Assembly: GCA_963786295.1 (NCBI GenBank)
Contig: CAWAYV010000028.1
Span: forward strand, 1 to 64,000
Origin: JACCZX01 sp963786295
Lineage (GTDB): Bacteria > Pseudomonadota > Gammaproteobacteria > Burkholderiales > Burkholderiaceae_F
Direction: 5' to 3'
Length of the DNA: 64,000 nt
The notes under the pieces are model-generated. The model was not told where the DNA came from. It ran no database searches and saw only the letters and a list, made by a program, of their open reading frames with translations. Below are positions 17,400-26,201 of the stretch, piece by piece. Each line of letters opens with the position of its first letter. Position 1 is the first letter of the stretch. Position numbers and translations under genes: made by a program.

Positions 17400-18371
17400 C
17401 TAGCCGTCGAGCGCGCCGCCGCAGGACGAACCCTGCCCCGCAGTGCATGCGTAGCAGTGATCGGCGATTGCGATCGGGTTGTCGGCAAGATCGGTCAGCA
17501 GCAGATCAGCTAAATGAACGCGATTGGCGCGGCGGCCCTGTTCGCGCAGCGGTATCGCGAGCATCTGGTTGAAGTCACAATCGTACAAATAGCCGCGCCA
17601 ATCGACCGACACCAGGTTGCGGCACATCACGCCGTCCAGGTTGTCGTCGTGATGCGCACTGCGCAACAGCGACATGTAATCGCGAAACAGTCCTTTGCTG
17701 ATCAGTGTGCTGCCGAAGCGCGAAATCGGTTGGTTGGTGATCGTCAATAGTCGATTGAACCGAATGCCGAAGTTTTCACCGAGCAGCCGCTTGTAGTCGG
17801 CCTCCAGCTTGCTTTGAGGCGGCGGCAACGACGGCCCTTGCGGGTTGTAGACGAGATCCAGCACAAGTTCAGAATCCGCTTCACCGTAACCCAATGCGTT
17901 CAACGTTTTGAGTCCGCGAATGCTCTTGTCAAATACACCGGCGCCGCGTTGCTTGTCGACGTTTTCCTGTGAGTAGCACGGCAGCGACGCCACCACGTGC
18001 ACGCCTTCGGCTGCGAGAAACTCGGCCAGCGTCTGTTGCCCCGGCTCTTCGAGAATCGTCAGATTGCAACGATCGATCACTTCGGCGCCCATCGCGCGCG
18101 CGGCGCTGACCAGCGATCTGAAGTGGACGTTGAGCTCGGGCGCGCCGCCCGTGAGGTCGAGGCTGCGAATCGAGCGGGCGCGCATCACTTCGAGCACCAG
18201 ATCGATCGTGGTGCGATCCATCTGCTCGGTGCGGTTCGGCCCGGCGTTCACGTGGCAGTGCACGCAGGTCTGGTTGCACGTGTAGCCGAGGTTCACCTGC
18301 AGTGATTCGATCGCGCGCCGGCGGATGGGCGGAAAATCAGTGACCCTCAACAGTGGCAGCGTCGCATGCAT
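17400..18371 (-). CDS. arsS: ArsS-family radical SAM enzyme
   Basis: This 323-residue radical SAM protein of the ArsS family is linked in other organisms to formation of the deoxyadenosyl-arsenic bond of arsenosugars. The [4Fe-4S]/SAM motif is C32-x3-C36-x2-C39 in GYTCNQTCVHCHVNAGP. The family end is present as HCYACTAGQGSSCGG, with Cys at 306, 309 and 317. In some relatives a selenocysteine occurs in this tail; here all positions are ordinary codons. LDLTGGAPELNVHFRSLV and VLDLVYNPQGPSLPPPQ are also typical. The frame is intact. It follows the anti-sigma gene by 8 nt. No arsM methyltransferase is in the window, so an arsenic substrate is not proven. Confidence 0.88.
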   Translation of the reverse strand: MHATLPLLRVTDFPPIRRRAIESLQVNLGYTCNQTCVHCHVNAGPNRTEQMDRTTIDLVLEVMRARSIRSLDLTGGAPELNVHFRSLVSAARAMGAEVIDRCNLTILEEPGQQTLAEFLAAEGVHVVASLPCYSQENVDKQRGAGVFDKSIRGLKTLNALGYGEADSELVLDLVYNPQGPSLPPPQSKLEADYKRLLGENFGIRFNRLLTITNQPISRFGSTLISKGLFRDYMSLLRSAHHDDNLDGVMCRNLVSVDWRGYLYDCDFNQMLAIPLREQGRRANRVHLADLLLTDLADNPIAIADHCYACTAGQGSSCGGALDG

Positions 18372-18380
18372 CAGAAAGCC

Positions 18381-18569
18381 TTACTGTCCGAAACGGCGCA
18401 CCGCAGTGCGCATGAAGTCGATCTGGCGCTCGAAGCGCGAACACATGTCGCAGACCAGCAGGTGCAACCACAGTCGCCAGCGTTCACCCGACTTGATTGG
18501 ACGGTCCATGCGTTCCGACAGCAATCGATGCGCGTGACTGCACGGAATTCGAATCCAGCTTAATCTCAT
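18381..18569 (-). CDS. Small zinc-binding anti-sigma factor (ZAS motif)
   Basis: This 62-residue protein has a ZAS-like zinc motif: H36-x3-C40-x2-C43 (HLLVCDMC), with an upstream C10/H12/H14. Such zf-HC2 proteins bind and inhibit an ECF sigma factor and often release it on thiol oxidation. There is no membrane segment, so it would be cytoplasmic. Its ATG overlaps the sigma factor stop in an ATGA arrangement (18566-18569), a strong sign of co-translation and a 1:1 partnership. It is a short gene whose assignment rests on motif and position. Confidence 0.78.
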   Translation of the reverse strand: MRLSWIRIPCSHAHRLLSERMDRPIKSGERWRLWLHLLVCDMCSRFERQIDFMRTAVRRFGQ

Positions 18570-19135
18570 TGCGCGGCGCCACCAAACCATTGCATCTCTA
18601 GACATTCGCGCAGGCGCATGCGCGCCCGAAACAGCATGACGAAGCAATTGGTCGATGTGATGCCGAGTTCCTTACAGATTTCGTCGGTTTCGTACTCGAG
18701 CCACTCTCGCATCATGAAAATGCGTGCCAGGCTCGTGGGAAGCTTGTCGACGCACATCTGCAGCACGTCGAAAAATTGCGTGCGGTTAAGCGACTCCTCG
18801 GGATCGCCCCAATCGAGCGGCGTGTTCAGACGATGGCCGTCGGCGGCGAATAGCTCGTCGAAGGTCTCGACTTGCGCAGCTTCTAGCTGTGCGTCGCTCG
18901 ACACCTCGCGCTTGGTTCGGCGAAATTGATCGATGATCTTGTGTTTTAGGATGCCGACCACCCAGGTCTTCAGCTGAGACTGGCCCGCGAATTTGCGCGA
19001 GCCTTCGAGCGCGGCCACGAACGTTTCAGATACCACGTCTTCGGCCCAGGTTTCGTTGCGCAGCTGCATGCGGGCGATCGCAAGCAGCGTCGGACGTAAA
19101 GCCTCAAGCGAGCCTTCGAGCGAGCCCGCTTCCAC
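18566..19135 (-). CDS. ECF-type RNA polymerase sigma factor
   Basis: This is a sigma-70 family (ECF) factor of about 189 residues, read from a GTG at 19135 that lies 5 nt after the preceding dehydrogenase gene. The frame stays open upstream, but that part is the antiparallel-phase shadow of the neighbour. Region 2 shows LLAIARMQLRNETWAEDVVSETFV and LKTWVVGILKHKIIDQFRR. Region 4 shows LPTSLARIFMMREWLEYET and EICKELGITSTNCFVMLFRA (helix-turn-helix). It resembles the group found with a small zinc-finger anti-sigma and an ArsS gene (TIGR02943-like, from memory). It probably directs transcription of the operon it heads. Confidence 0.88.
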   Translation of the reverse strand: MEAGSLEGSLEALRPTLLAIARMQLRNETWAEDVVSETFVAALEGSRKFAGQSQLKTWVVGILKHKIIDQFRRTKREVSSDAQLEAAQVETFDELFAADGHRLNTPLDWGDPEESLNRTQFFDVLQMCVDKLPTSLARIFMMREWLEYETDEICKELGITSTNCFVMLFRARMRLRECLEMQWFGGAAQ

Positions 19136-19140
19136 CGCGG

Positions 19141-20043
19141 TTACTTCGTTTTCCGCAGTCGTCGGATCAGCGACGAAGTGTCCCAACGTCCACCCCCCAT
19201 CGCCTGCACTTCGGCGTAAAACTGGTCGACCAGCGCTGCCACCGGCAGCGGCGCCCCATTGTTGCGCGCCTCGTCGAGACACAGGCCCAGGTCCTTACGC
19301 ATCCAATCGACGGCGAAGCCGAAATCGAATTTGCCGTCGACCATCGTGCCACCGCGGTTGTCCATCTGCCAACTCTGCGCCGCACCCTTGCCGATCACCT
19401 GCAGTACCAGCTTCATGTCGAGGCCGGCCGCCTGGCCGAAGGAGATACCCTCGGACAATCCTTCCGCCAGTCCGGCGATGCACAGCTGATTGACCATCTT
19501 GGTGAGCTGGCCCGCGCCACTATCGCCGATCAACGTCACCGCTTTCGCGAAGGCCATCGCTACCGGCTGCGCACGATCGAACGCAGGTTTGTCGCCGCCG
19601 CACATGACCGCCAATTGGCCGTTGACCGCACCGGCCTGGCCACCGGAGACGGGAGCATCGATAAAGTGCAGACCGCGCTTGCGTGCCTCGGCGTACAACT
19701 CGCGCGCAATCTTTGCGGACGCGGTCGTGTTGTCGAATGCGATGGCATCCTTGCGCATGCCCGCCAGAGCGCCGGTTTCTCCCAGCATCACGCTCGCCAG
19801 GTCAGCATCGTTGCCGACGCACGAGAAAACGATTTGCGCGCCGGCGGCCGCATCGCGCGGTGTCTTTGCGGATTTACCGCCGAATTCCTGCGCCCATTGC
19901 TGGGCTTTTTTTTCGGTGCGGTTGTAGACGGTGACACGATGACCGGCGCCGGCTAAATGACCGGCCATCGGATAGCCCATCACGCCGAGGCCGAGAAAGG
20001 CAACGTCGTGCGGTGCTACTGGTTCGTAGGTTTTGGTTGTCAT
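19141..20043 (-). CDS. NAD(P)-dependent beta-hydroxyacid dehydrogenase (3-HIBADH family)
   Basis: This 300-residue enzyme belongs to the 3-hydroxyisobutyrate / tartronate semialdehyde / succinic semialdehyde reductase family. The Rossmann motif is VAFLGLGVMGYPMAGHLAGA with YNRT after strand 2. The substrate signature is FIDAPVSGGQAGAVNGQLAV. The catalytic Lys is in GAGQLTKMVNQLCIAGLAEG, and DLGLCLDEARNNGAPLPVAA closes the active site. The frame is intact. It lies 37 nt after the gamma-glutamyltransferase-like gene and 5 nt before the sigma factor, so it bridges a Bug-receptor/GGT unit and the sigma operon. Substrate is likely a short beta-hydroxy or semialdehyde acid; which one is not visible. 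Confidence 0.88.
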   Translation of the reverse strand: MTTKTYEPVAPHDVAFLGLGVMGYPMAGHLAGAGHRVTVYNRTEKKAQQWAQEFGGKSAKTPRDAAAGAQIVFSCVGNDADLASVMLGETGALAGMRKDAIAFDNTTASAKIARELYAEARKRGLHFIDAPVSGGQAGAVNGQLAVMCGGDKPAFDRAQPVAMAFAKAVTLIGDSGAGQLTKMVNQLCIAGLAEGLSEGISFGQAAGLDMKLVLQVIGKGAAQSWQMDNRGGTMVDGKFDFGFAVDWMRKDLGLCLDEARNNGAPLPVAALVDQFYAEVQAMGGGRWDTSSLIRRLRKTK

Positions 20044-20080
20044 GACTCGATTCTAAGTTGGTGCAAAGTGAGTACCCGTT

Positions 20081-21711
20081 TCAAAAGCCCGCGGCGAGGC
20101 CATCGCGGCGCGAATCACTGGCGGCGACGTAGCCGTCGACCGCAGGATCGCCCAGGCGCCAGATGAACTGGCCGGAGCCGAAGTCCATGTAGGTGTCGTC
20201 GGCGCGCGTGATTCGATGACCACGCGCGCTCAGTTCGTCCGAGACTCGCGCGGAATCGTCTGTTCGATTTCGAGATCGAGTCCGCTCATCACTTTCCAGC
20301 GTGGCGCATCGCATGCTGCCTGCGGTTGCTGTCCTTTGATCAGCATGCGCGCCAGGGTCTGTACGTGGCCTTGCGGCTGGATGTTGCCGCCCATTAAACC
20401 AAAACTCATTTGCGGAGCACCGTCTTTCATCAGAAACGCGGGAATGATCGTATGAAAGGGCCGCTTGCCGGGTGCGACGCAATTCGGGCTGGCAGCGTCG
20501 AGCGAAAAACCGGCGCCGCGGTTCTGCATTGAAATGCCGTATCCAGGCACGACCACGCCCGAACCGAATCCCATGTAGTTCGATTGTATGAACGACACCA
20601 TCATGCCGCTCGAATCGGCGGCACTCAGATAGATGGTGCCGCCGAGCGGTGGCTTGCCGGCGGCAGGTGCGGCGGCACGGCGCATATCGATCAGCTTTGC
20701 GCGTTGCGCCAGATAATCGTCATTCAACATCTCAGCCGGGGTCACCGTCATGCTTCGCGGATCGGCCACGTACGCATACGTATCGGCGAACGCGAGCTTC
20801 ATTGCCTCGATCATCACGTGGTGCCAATCGGCTGAATCGGTCGCGTACTCGGCCAATTGCGTGTGCCGCAGCATGCCGAGGCAACTCAACGCAGCGATGC
20901 CCTGGCTGTTGGGTGGAATTTCATGCACATCGTGTCCATGAAACGGCGTGCTGATCGTGCCGACCCACCCATGCAATTGCACGAAATCCCAGTAGCCGGA
21001 AAGATCGGACGCCGTGATTGCGCCGCCGGTGGTCTGCGCAAAGCGCTCGATCGCGGCGGCGATTTCACCTTTGTAGAACGCTTCACCGCGCGTGTCTGCG
21101 ATCAATTTCAAGGTGCGCGCAGCACCGGACAGCACGAAATGCTCGCCGACCTCCGGCGGGCGCCCTTTAGGCAAAAAGTGTTCTGCAAAACCCGGAAAAG
21201 TGCGCAGCAGCGGCGTCGCACGGGTCCACTTGTCCTGCACCGTCGGGCTGATAGCGAAACCGTGCTCCGCGTATTCGATGGCTGGCGCCAGCACGTCGGC
21301 AAACGTGCGCTTGCCGAATCGGCCATGCAGCAACGACCATCCCGCGACTGCGCCGGGAACCGTTACCGTATCCCAGCCACGCAATGGAATCGCAGCGGCG
21401 TCGCGATACTTGCGCTCGAAATACTCCGGTGTCCATGCAGCGGGCGCGGTGCCGCTCGAGTTCAGGCCGTGCAGCCGGCGGCTTTCCGGGTCCCACACGA
21501 TCGCGAAGTTGTCCGCGCCCAGTCCGTTGCTGCACGGCTCCGTCATCGTGATGACGGCCGCCGCGGCGATGGCGGCGTCGACTGCGTTGCCGCCATTTTG
21601 CAGAATGCGCAGACCCGCTTGCGCCGCCAGTGGCTGTGAAGTGGCGACGACATTGCGCGCAAAAACCGGCGTGCGAACGGTCGGGTAAGGGTTTGCCCAA
21701 CTGAAATTCAT
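20081..21711 (-). CDS. Gamma-glutamyltransferase-family Ntn hydrolase (one frameshift)
   Basis: This is an autoprocessing Ntn hydrolase of the gamma-glutamyltranspeptidase family. The start at 21711 gives MNFSWANPYPTVRTPVFA. The large-subunit region has ILQNGGNAVDAAIAAAAVI and VPGAVAGWSLLHGRFG. The presumed cleavage site and nucleophile Thr is in LGGTIYLSAADSSG, followed by FIQSNYMGFGSGVVVPGYG and MQNRGAGFSLD. A shift near 20240 carries the last 50 residues (GHRITRADDTYMDFGSGQFI) into another frame, ending at 20081. There is no obvious signal peptide. Relatives near Bug receptors are often of uncertain substrate, so glutathione hydrolysis should not be assumed. Confidence 0.85.
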
Positions 21712-21749
21712 CGGCTCAGCGAAATAGTGTTCGTCGAATGCGCAATGCC

Positions 21750-22712
21750 CTATTCGACGATGATGTTGCGTTCCTTGATCAGCTTCGCCCACTTCGCAGT
21801 GTCGGCGGCGACGACTCGCGCGAAATCAGCCGGCGTTCCACCGGCGGCGTCGTACCCTAGCACGCGCAACCGCTCGAGAAATTCGGGCGATTTCAACACC
21901 GCGTTGATTTCGGAGTTAAGCCGCTGCGTGACGTCGGCGGGCATCGCCTTGCGGTCCGAAGACTCCGAACCATACGACCGATTCAAAACCCGGTACCGAA
22001 TCGGCAACTGTCGGTAGCGCCGGTAGCAGTGGCGAACGCTGGGTCGAAGTCACGGCGATCGCGCGCAGCTTGCCGTCCTTCAAATGCGGCATCGCCGATG
22101 CAATGTTGTCGAACAGCATATGAATCTGTCCGCTCACCATGTCCGGAATTACCAGCGCAGTGCCTCGATAGGGAATGTGCACGACGTACGTTCCGGTCAT
22201 CGACTTGAACAACTCGCCGGTCAGATGAACGATCGTGCCGTTGCCGCTCGAGCCGTAGTTGAATTGCCCGGGCTTGGATTTCAGCAACGCGATCAGCTCG
22301 CTGACGTTGTTTGCCTTGACGTTCGGTGCAATGAGCAGCACGTTGACCGAGTTGGCCACATGCGCCACCGGTGTGAAGTCGGTCTGTGCGTTGTACGGAA
22401 TCTTCGGATTGAGGCTGGGTCCGATCGAATGAGTCGAGCTGGTGGCCATCTGAATCGTGTAGCCATCGGGCGCGCTTTTCGCAACGATATCGCTGCCCAA
22501 GCGTCCCGCCGGCGCCCGGACGGTTGTCGACGATGACCTGCTGCTTTAGTCGCTCCGACAACTGCCGAGCGAGCTCGCGCGACAAAATGTCGGTTGCGCC
22601 GGCCGGAGGAAATGGTACGACGAGGCGGATCGGTTTCGACGGATAAGTCTGCGCGAATGGCCGTCATCGGCAACACGAAGATGCAAGCGGCAAGAACACG
22701 TCGTAAGCTCAT
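21750..22712 (-). CDS. Bug-family (TctC-like) extracytoplasmic solute receptor (frameshifted)
   Basis: This periplasmic binding protein of the Bug/TctC family was reconstructed across three shifts (near 22655, 22505 and 21960). The start at 22712 gives a signal peptide (LRRVLAACIFVLPMTA). The order of family motifs is then RPGAGGTLG, IVAKSAPDGYTIQMATSSTH, IPYNAQTDFTPVAHVA, FNYGSSGNGTIVHLTGELF, VHIPYRGTALVIPDMVSGQI, LFDNIASAMPHLKDGKLRAI and, in the last frame, LNSEINAVLKSPEFLERL. These receptors usually bind small carboxylates. It lies 38 nt upstream of the gamma-glutamyltransferase-like gene and probably shares its transcript. Membrane partners TctAB are 1.4 kb away. Confidence 0.82.
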
Positions 22713-22940
22713 CGGCAAACCTGCTGAGTAAATGGAGCGAAGCCGCACGTGCTGCCGCGTTGGCTCATGACCTCAATCGTACTAGGGCGGGCGTTGAAAG
22801 GACTGTGCGTGCTCGATCCGTGAACAGGTCCGAGAGCAGCCGGAGTTCGAGATGATCGCCGGGCGGATAATCTGCTGATTGAACTCTTCGAGTGCCGCGA
22901 GCCTCAGCGGTGGCGACTGAAGACCTGACGGGAGACTGCG

Positions 22941-23258
22941 ATGCTGGTCAACAAGGCAGTGAGCCGAGAATGGAAACCCACCGAAACTTCGGGCATCGAG
23001 CGCAGCCTGTTCCGAAATAACGATGCGGGTGGCCGCAGCTCTGTTGTCCGCTTGAAAAAACAGGCGCGGGTCCCGCGCCACGCGCATCACGGCAACGAGG
23101 AAGTGGTCGTTCTTTCGGGGACCGTGCTCATCGGCGGCGTCGAGTTGGGTGAGGGTGACTATCTGTTTACGCAACCGGGCGAGGAACACGACGTAGTTGC
23201 ACTGACGGATGCAGTCATCTTTGTCTCTTCGCAGAAGAGCACAACCGTCGTTGAGTAG
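22941..23258 (+). CDS. Cupin domain protein (ChrR-like)
   Basis: This is a 105-residue single-domain cupin. Motif 1 is in PRHAHHGNEEVVVLSGTVLI, with the HxHH..E metal ligands, and motif 2 is in GDYLFTQPGEEHDV. The form resembles the cupin half of ChrR-type anti-sigma proteins, but the zinc-binding half is missing, so a stand-alone metal-binding or small-molecule sensor is more likely. The frame is intact. A GGGAG motif lies upstream of the ATG. The next gene starts 11 nt downstream, so the two form an operon. Confidence 0.75.
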   Translation: MLVNKAVSREWKPTETSGIERSLFRNNDAGGRSSVVRLKKQARVPRHAHHGNEEVVVLSGTVLIGGVELGEGDYLFTQPGEEHDVVALTDAVIFVSSQKSTTVVE

Positions 23259-23269
23259 CTCGCGCGTCC

Positions 23270-23683
23270 ATGAGCTACACACTAACGATTCACGAGAAGC
23301 CTACCTATCTGCATGCCATCGTTACCGGTCTGAATAGCCGGGAAACCGTGCAGCGGTATTTGCAGGAGCTCCGGACAGAGTGCATAGCGCGCGGCTGTTT
23401 CAGGCTGCTGCTGGAGGAGCGGCTCGAAGGGCCGCGACTTGGATTGATGGATGTGTTCACGATCGCGTCAGAGGGAAGCACCCAGGTCAGCGGAATGTTC
23501 AAGGCGTTTGCCTATGTCGACGTCAATGCACAGGGCGATTTGATGCAGTTTGCCGAGACTGTGGCGGTGAACCGCCGCGTGCCTGTGGCTGTTTTCTCGA
23601 ATGTAGAGGACGCCGAGCAATGGCTGCTGAACGAAGGTCGCCCTGACCCCGCTTCGCTGAAATCCACTCGGGCTTATCTCTGA
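23270..23683 (+). CDS. Hypothetical protein with STAS/SpoIIAA-like fold
   Basis: This 137-residue cytoplasmic protein has alternating beta-alpha segments: LTIHEKPTYLHAIVTG, YLQELRTECIARGCFRLLLE, GLMDVFTIASEG, FKAFAYVDVN, and a final RRVPVAVFSNVEDAEQWL. The last segment is the typical end of SpoIIAA-like/STAS-related small proteins. No catalytic residues stand out. It follows the cupin by 11 nt. A role as a protein-interaction partner is inference from fold resemblance only. Confidence 0.6.
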   Translation: MSYTLTIHEKPTYLHAIVTGLNSRETVQRYLQELRTECIARGCFRLLLEERLEGPRLGLMDVFTIASEGSTQVSGMFKAFAYVDVNAQGDLMQFAETVAVNRRVPVAVFSNVEDAEQWLLNEGRPDPASLKSTRAYL

Positions 23684-24111
23684 TGTTCGGCGGGCAACTA
23701 TGCACGATTTCCTTAGAAAGGGGTACACGCTATGAAACTGCTAATTGGAGATGCTGGCAACGACGGCCGCTTTGGGATGCTCGACCGGGGCCTCGGTTCC
23801 GATTGGCACCAGCCAGTTGTTCGATATTCAACTGCAGCCGGTTCGAGTGCCACCCAGTGCTCAGGGAGCGCTCGCACTGAGCATCAGTCACGGGTTGCGA
23901 CATACAGTATGTCGGCGAGGCCCCCGGATCGGAAACCTGGAGGTTTAGCGTTCAGCCCACGCAGAGGGTTGGGAGCCTCGAACAGTGTATTTCCAGCCTG
24001 AAAACACAGCCCGGCGTGCTTGGTGTCAACGCGGCGCCAAAGTAGCACTCCTCGCCCAGCGAAGCAGGCGGATTCGCAGAGCGCACGAAAAAGCGCTTGC
24101 GCGCCTTGACC
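23684..24111. other. 428-bp region with no confident gene; possible broken lipoprotein
   Basis: The only candidate is a frame from the ATG at 23732, preceded by GAAAGGGG. It reads MKLL and then, one base out of register, LEMLATTAALGCSTGASVPI, which looks like a lipoprotein signal peptide, followed by LFDIQLQPVRVPPSAQGALA. The frame ends at 23948. The resemblance is suggestive only, and no family is recognised. Confidence 0.3.
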
Positions 24112-25625
24112 CTAATCGGGCACCTCGTGAAACGCTTCTTCGCGCTTCTTCTTGATGTTCGGCAGTGCGACGATCACGATCAGCGCGGCGGCGGCGATCA
24201 GCAATCCGAGCGATAGCGGTCGCGTGAAGAACACCGTCGGGTCACCGCGCGACAACAGCATCGCACGCCGCAGATTCTCTTCCATCATCGGCCCGAGAAT
24301 GAAGCCGAGGATCAACGGCGCCGGCTCGCAACGCAGCTTGTAGAAAATGTAACCCAGCAGGCCGAACACCGCGGTGACGGTCACGTCGAACGGATTGTTG
24401 TTGATCGAGTACACGCCGATTCCGCAGAACACGAGAATCGCCGGATACAGCAGCCGGTACGGCACCTTCAGCAACTGAACCCAGATGCCGATCAACGGCA
24501 GGTTCAGCACCACCAGGATCAGATTGCCGATCCACATCGACGCGATCAGCCCCCAGAACAGTGATGGGTTACTCGACATCACCTGCGGGCCGGGCTGAAT
24601 GTTATGGATCGTCATTGCACCGACCATCAGCGCCATCACGGCGTTGGGCGGGATGCCCAAGCGTCAGCATCGGAATGAACGACGTCTGCGCGCCTGAGTT
24701 GTTCGCTGATTCCGGCGCCGCGACACCGCGGATGTTGCCCTGACCGAACGGTATCTTCGGATTGCGCGTGATTTTCTTTTCGAGTGTGTACGCAGCAAAC
24801 GCGGCGAGCAATGCGCCGCCGCCGGGCAGCACGCCGAGTATCGAACCCAACGCGGTTCCGCGCAGGACCGCCGGGAGTGGCGTACATGAACTCTTCCTTG
24901 CTCGGCATCAGCTTGCCGACCTTGCTGGTAAAGACTTCGCGCTTGTCCTTGTGTTCGAGATTGACAATGATCTCGGCAAAGCCGAACACGCCCATCGCCA
25001 CCGACACAAAGCCGATCCCGTCGGCCAGTTCCGGAATGTCGAAGCTAAAGCGCGCAACGCCGGAGTTGACGTCGGTGCCGACCAGGCCGAGCAGCAGTCC
25101 GAGCACGATCATCGCGATCGCCTTGATCAACGAGCCCGATGCCAGCACGACCGCACCGATCAACCCCAGCACCATCAACGAGAAATATTCCGCCGGGCCG
25201 AACTTGAACGCCAGCTCGACCATCGGCAGCGCCAGCGCCGCAACAATGATCACGCCGATGGTGCCCGCGAAGAACGAGCCAAGCGCAGCGGTCGCCAACG
25301 CTGCCCCGGCTCGTCCGCGTCGAGCCATCTGGTAACCGTCGATGCACGTGACAACCGACGAGGATTCGCCGGGCAAGTTGACAAGAATCGCCGTGGTGGA
25401 CCCGCCGTACTGCGCCCCGTAGTAGATCCCCGCCAGCATGATCAGCGCCGATGTGGGCGGCAGCGCATACGTCACCGGCAGCAGCATCGCCAGCGTAGCG
25501 ACCGGACCGATGCCCGGCAGCACACCGATCAGCGTCCCGATCAGCACGCCGATGAAGCAGTAGAACAGGTTCTGCAGCGTCAGCGCGGTGGCGAAGCCGA
25601 GCGCGAGGTTGTCGATGAGCTCCAC
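24112..25625 (-). CDS. tctA: Tripartite tricarboxylate transporter permease TctA (frameshifted)
   Basis: This is the large membrane subunit (about 504 residues, roughly 12 helices) of a tripartite tricarboxylate transporter, moving a small carboxylate with Na+ or H+ using a Bug receptor. Family motifs include IGVLIGTLIGVLPGIGPVAT near the start, IYYGAQYGGSTTAILVNLPG, LPMVELAFKFGPAEYFSLMV and ALASGSLIKAIA-like helices. After a shift near 24870 the frame reads GSILGVLPGGGALLAAFAAY, and after another near 24660 GIPPNAVMALMVGAMTIHNI and GVYSINNNPFDVTVTAVFGL, to the end at 24112. It follows tctB by 11 nt. Confidence 0.87.
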
Positions 25626-25636
25626 TGTCGTCTCCC

Positions 25637-26098
25637 TTATTCGCGCATGAACGACGGCAACACCGGAATCGTCATGTTGAGGCCGTAGATGAACACCGCA
25701 TAAACCAGCAGCGCCATGCCGATCGACAGCAGCAGCATGTCGCGCAGCTTGAACTCATGGCTGCCGAAGCTGGATACCGCGATCAGCACGAACAGTGCAA
25801 CGAGCAGACCGGCAGGGCGCAATAGCAACCCGAAGGCGATGACGGCGCCCAGTATCAGCACCAGCGCCTTGAAGTTGAACGGCTCGATCTTGCCGTCGGC
25901 ATGCTCCACCGCAAGACCTTCGATCAGGATGATCACGCCGAGCAAAAACAGAATGCCGCCGAGCATGGTCGGGAAAAACGCGGGCCCCATGCGAGCAGCG
26001 GACCCCATGTCGTACTGCTGCGCCCAGCCTGCGAAGAACGCGCCGAACGCGATGAACATCAAGCCTGACCAGAAGTTTTTTTGATCACGGATTTTCAA
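25637..26098 (-). CDS. tctB: Tripartite tricarboxylate transporter small subunit TctB
   Basis: This four-helix small membrane subunit has about 153 residues. The proposed start is TTG at 26098, 4 nt after AGGAGA (26103-26108), giving LKIRDQKNFWSGLMFIAFG, the usual N-terminus; no ATG fits. Helices: SGLMFIAFGAFFAGWA, LGGILFLLGVIILIEG, the LVLILGAVIAFGLLLRPAGL pair, and LLLSIGMALLVYAVFIYGL, ending TIPVLPSFMRE. The conserved GPAFFP lies in the first loop. It forms a transporter with tctA directly downstream. No tctC is adjacent, so one of the Bug receptors in the window may serve it. Confidence 0.82.
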   Translation of the reverse strand: MKIRDQKNFWSGLMFIAFGAFFAGWAQQYDMGSAARMGPAFFPTMLGGILFLLGVIILIEGLAVEHADGKIEPFNFKALVLILGAVIAFGLLLRPAGLLVALFVLIAVSSFGSHEFKLRDMLLLSIGMALLVYAVFIYGLNMTIPVLPSFMRE

Positions 26099-26201
26099 GG
26101 CATCTCCTGGCGAGCTCGATGTGCCGAAGGATTCTAGCCACAACTGCAGAGTTGTCCCGTCAAATTGTTGTGCGAGTGTGCTTGTTGCCATGCAGCACAG
26201 G

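Noticed and set aside
19136..19282. An extended N-terminus of the sigma factor
   Set aside because: It would overlap the dehydrogenase 3' end and shows low-complexity Gly/Arg residues; region 2 homology starts only after the GTG at 19135.
18381..20043. Selenocysteine in the ArsS tail
   Set aside because: Some relatives carry Sec in this motif, but the frame here has Cys codons and no in-frame TGA before the true stop.
24762..25688. A 308-codon plus-strand frame rich in Arg, His, Gln and Asp
   Set aside because: It is antisense to tctA, whose membrane helices and family motifs are clear.
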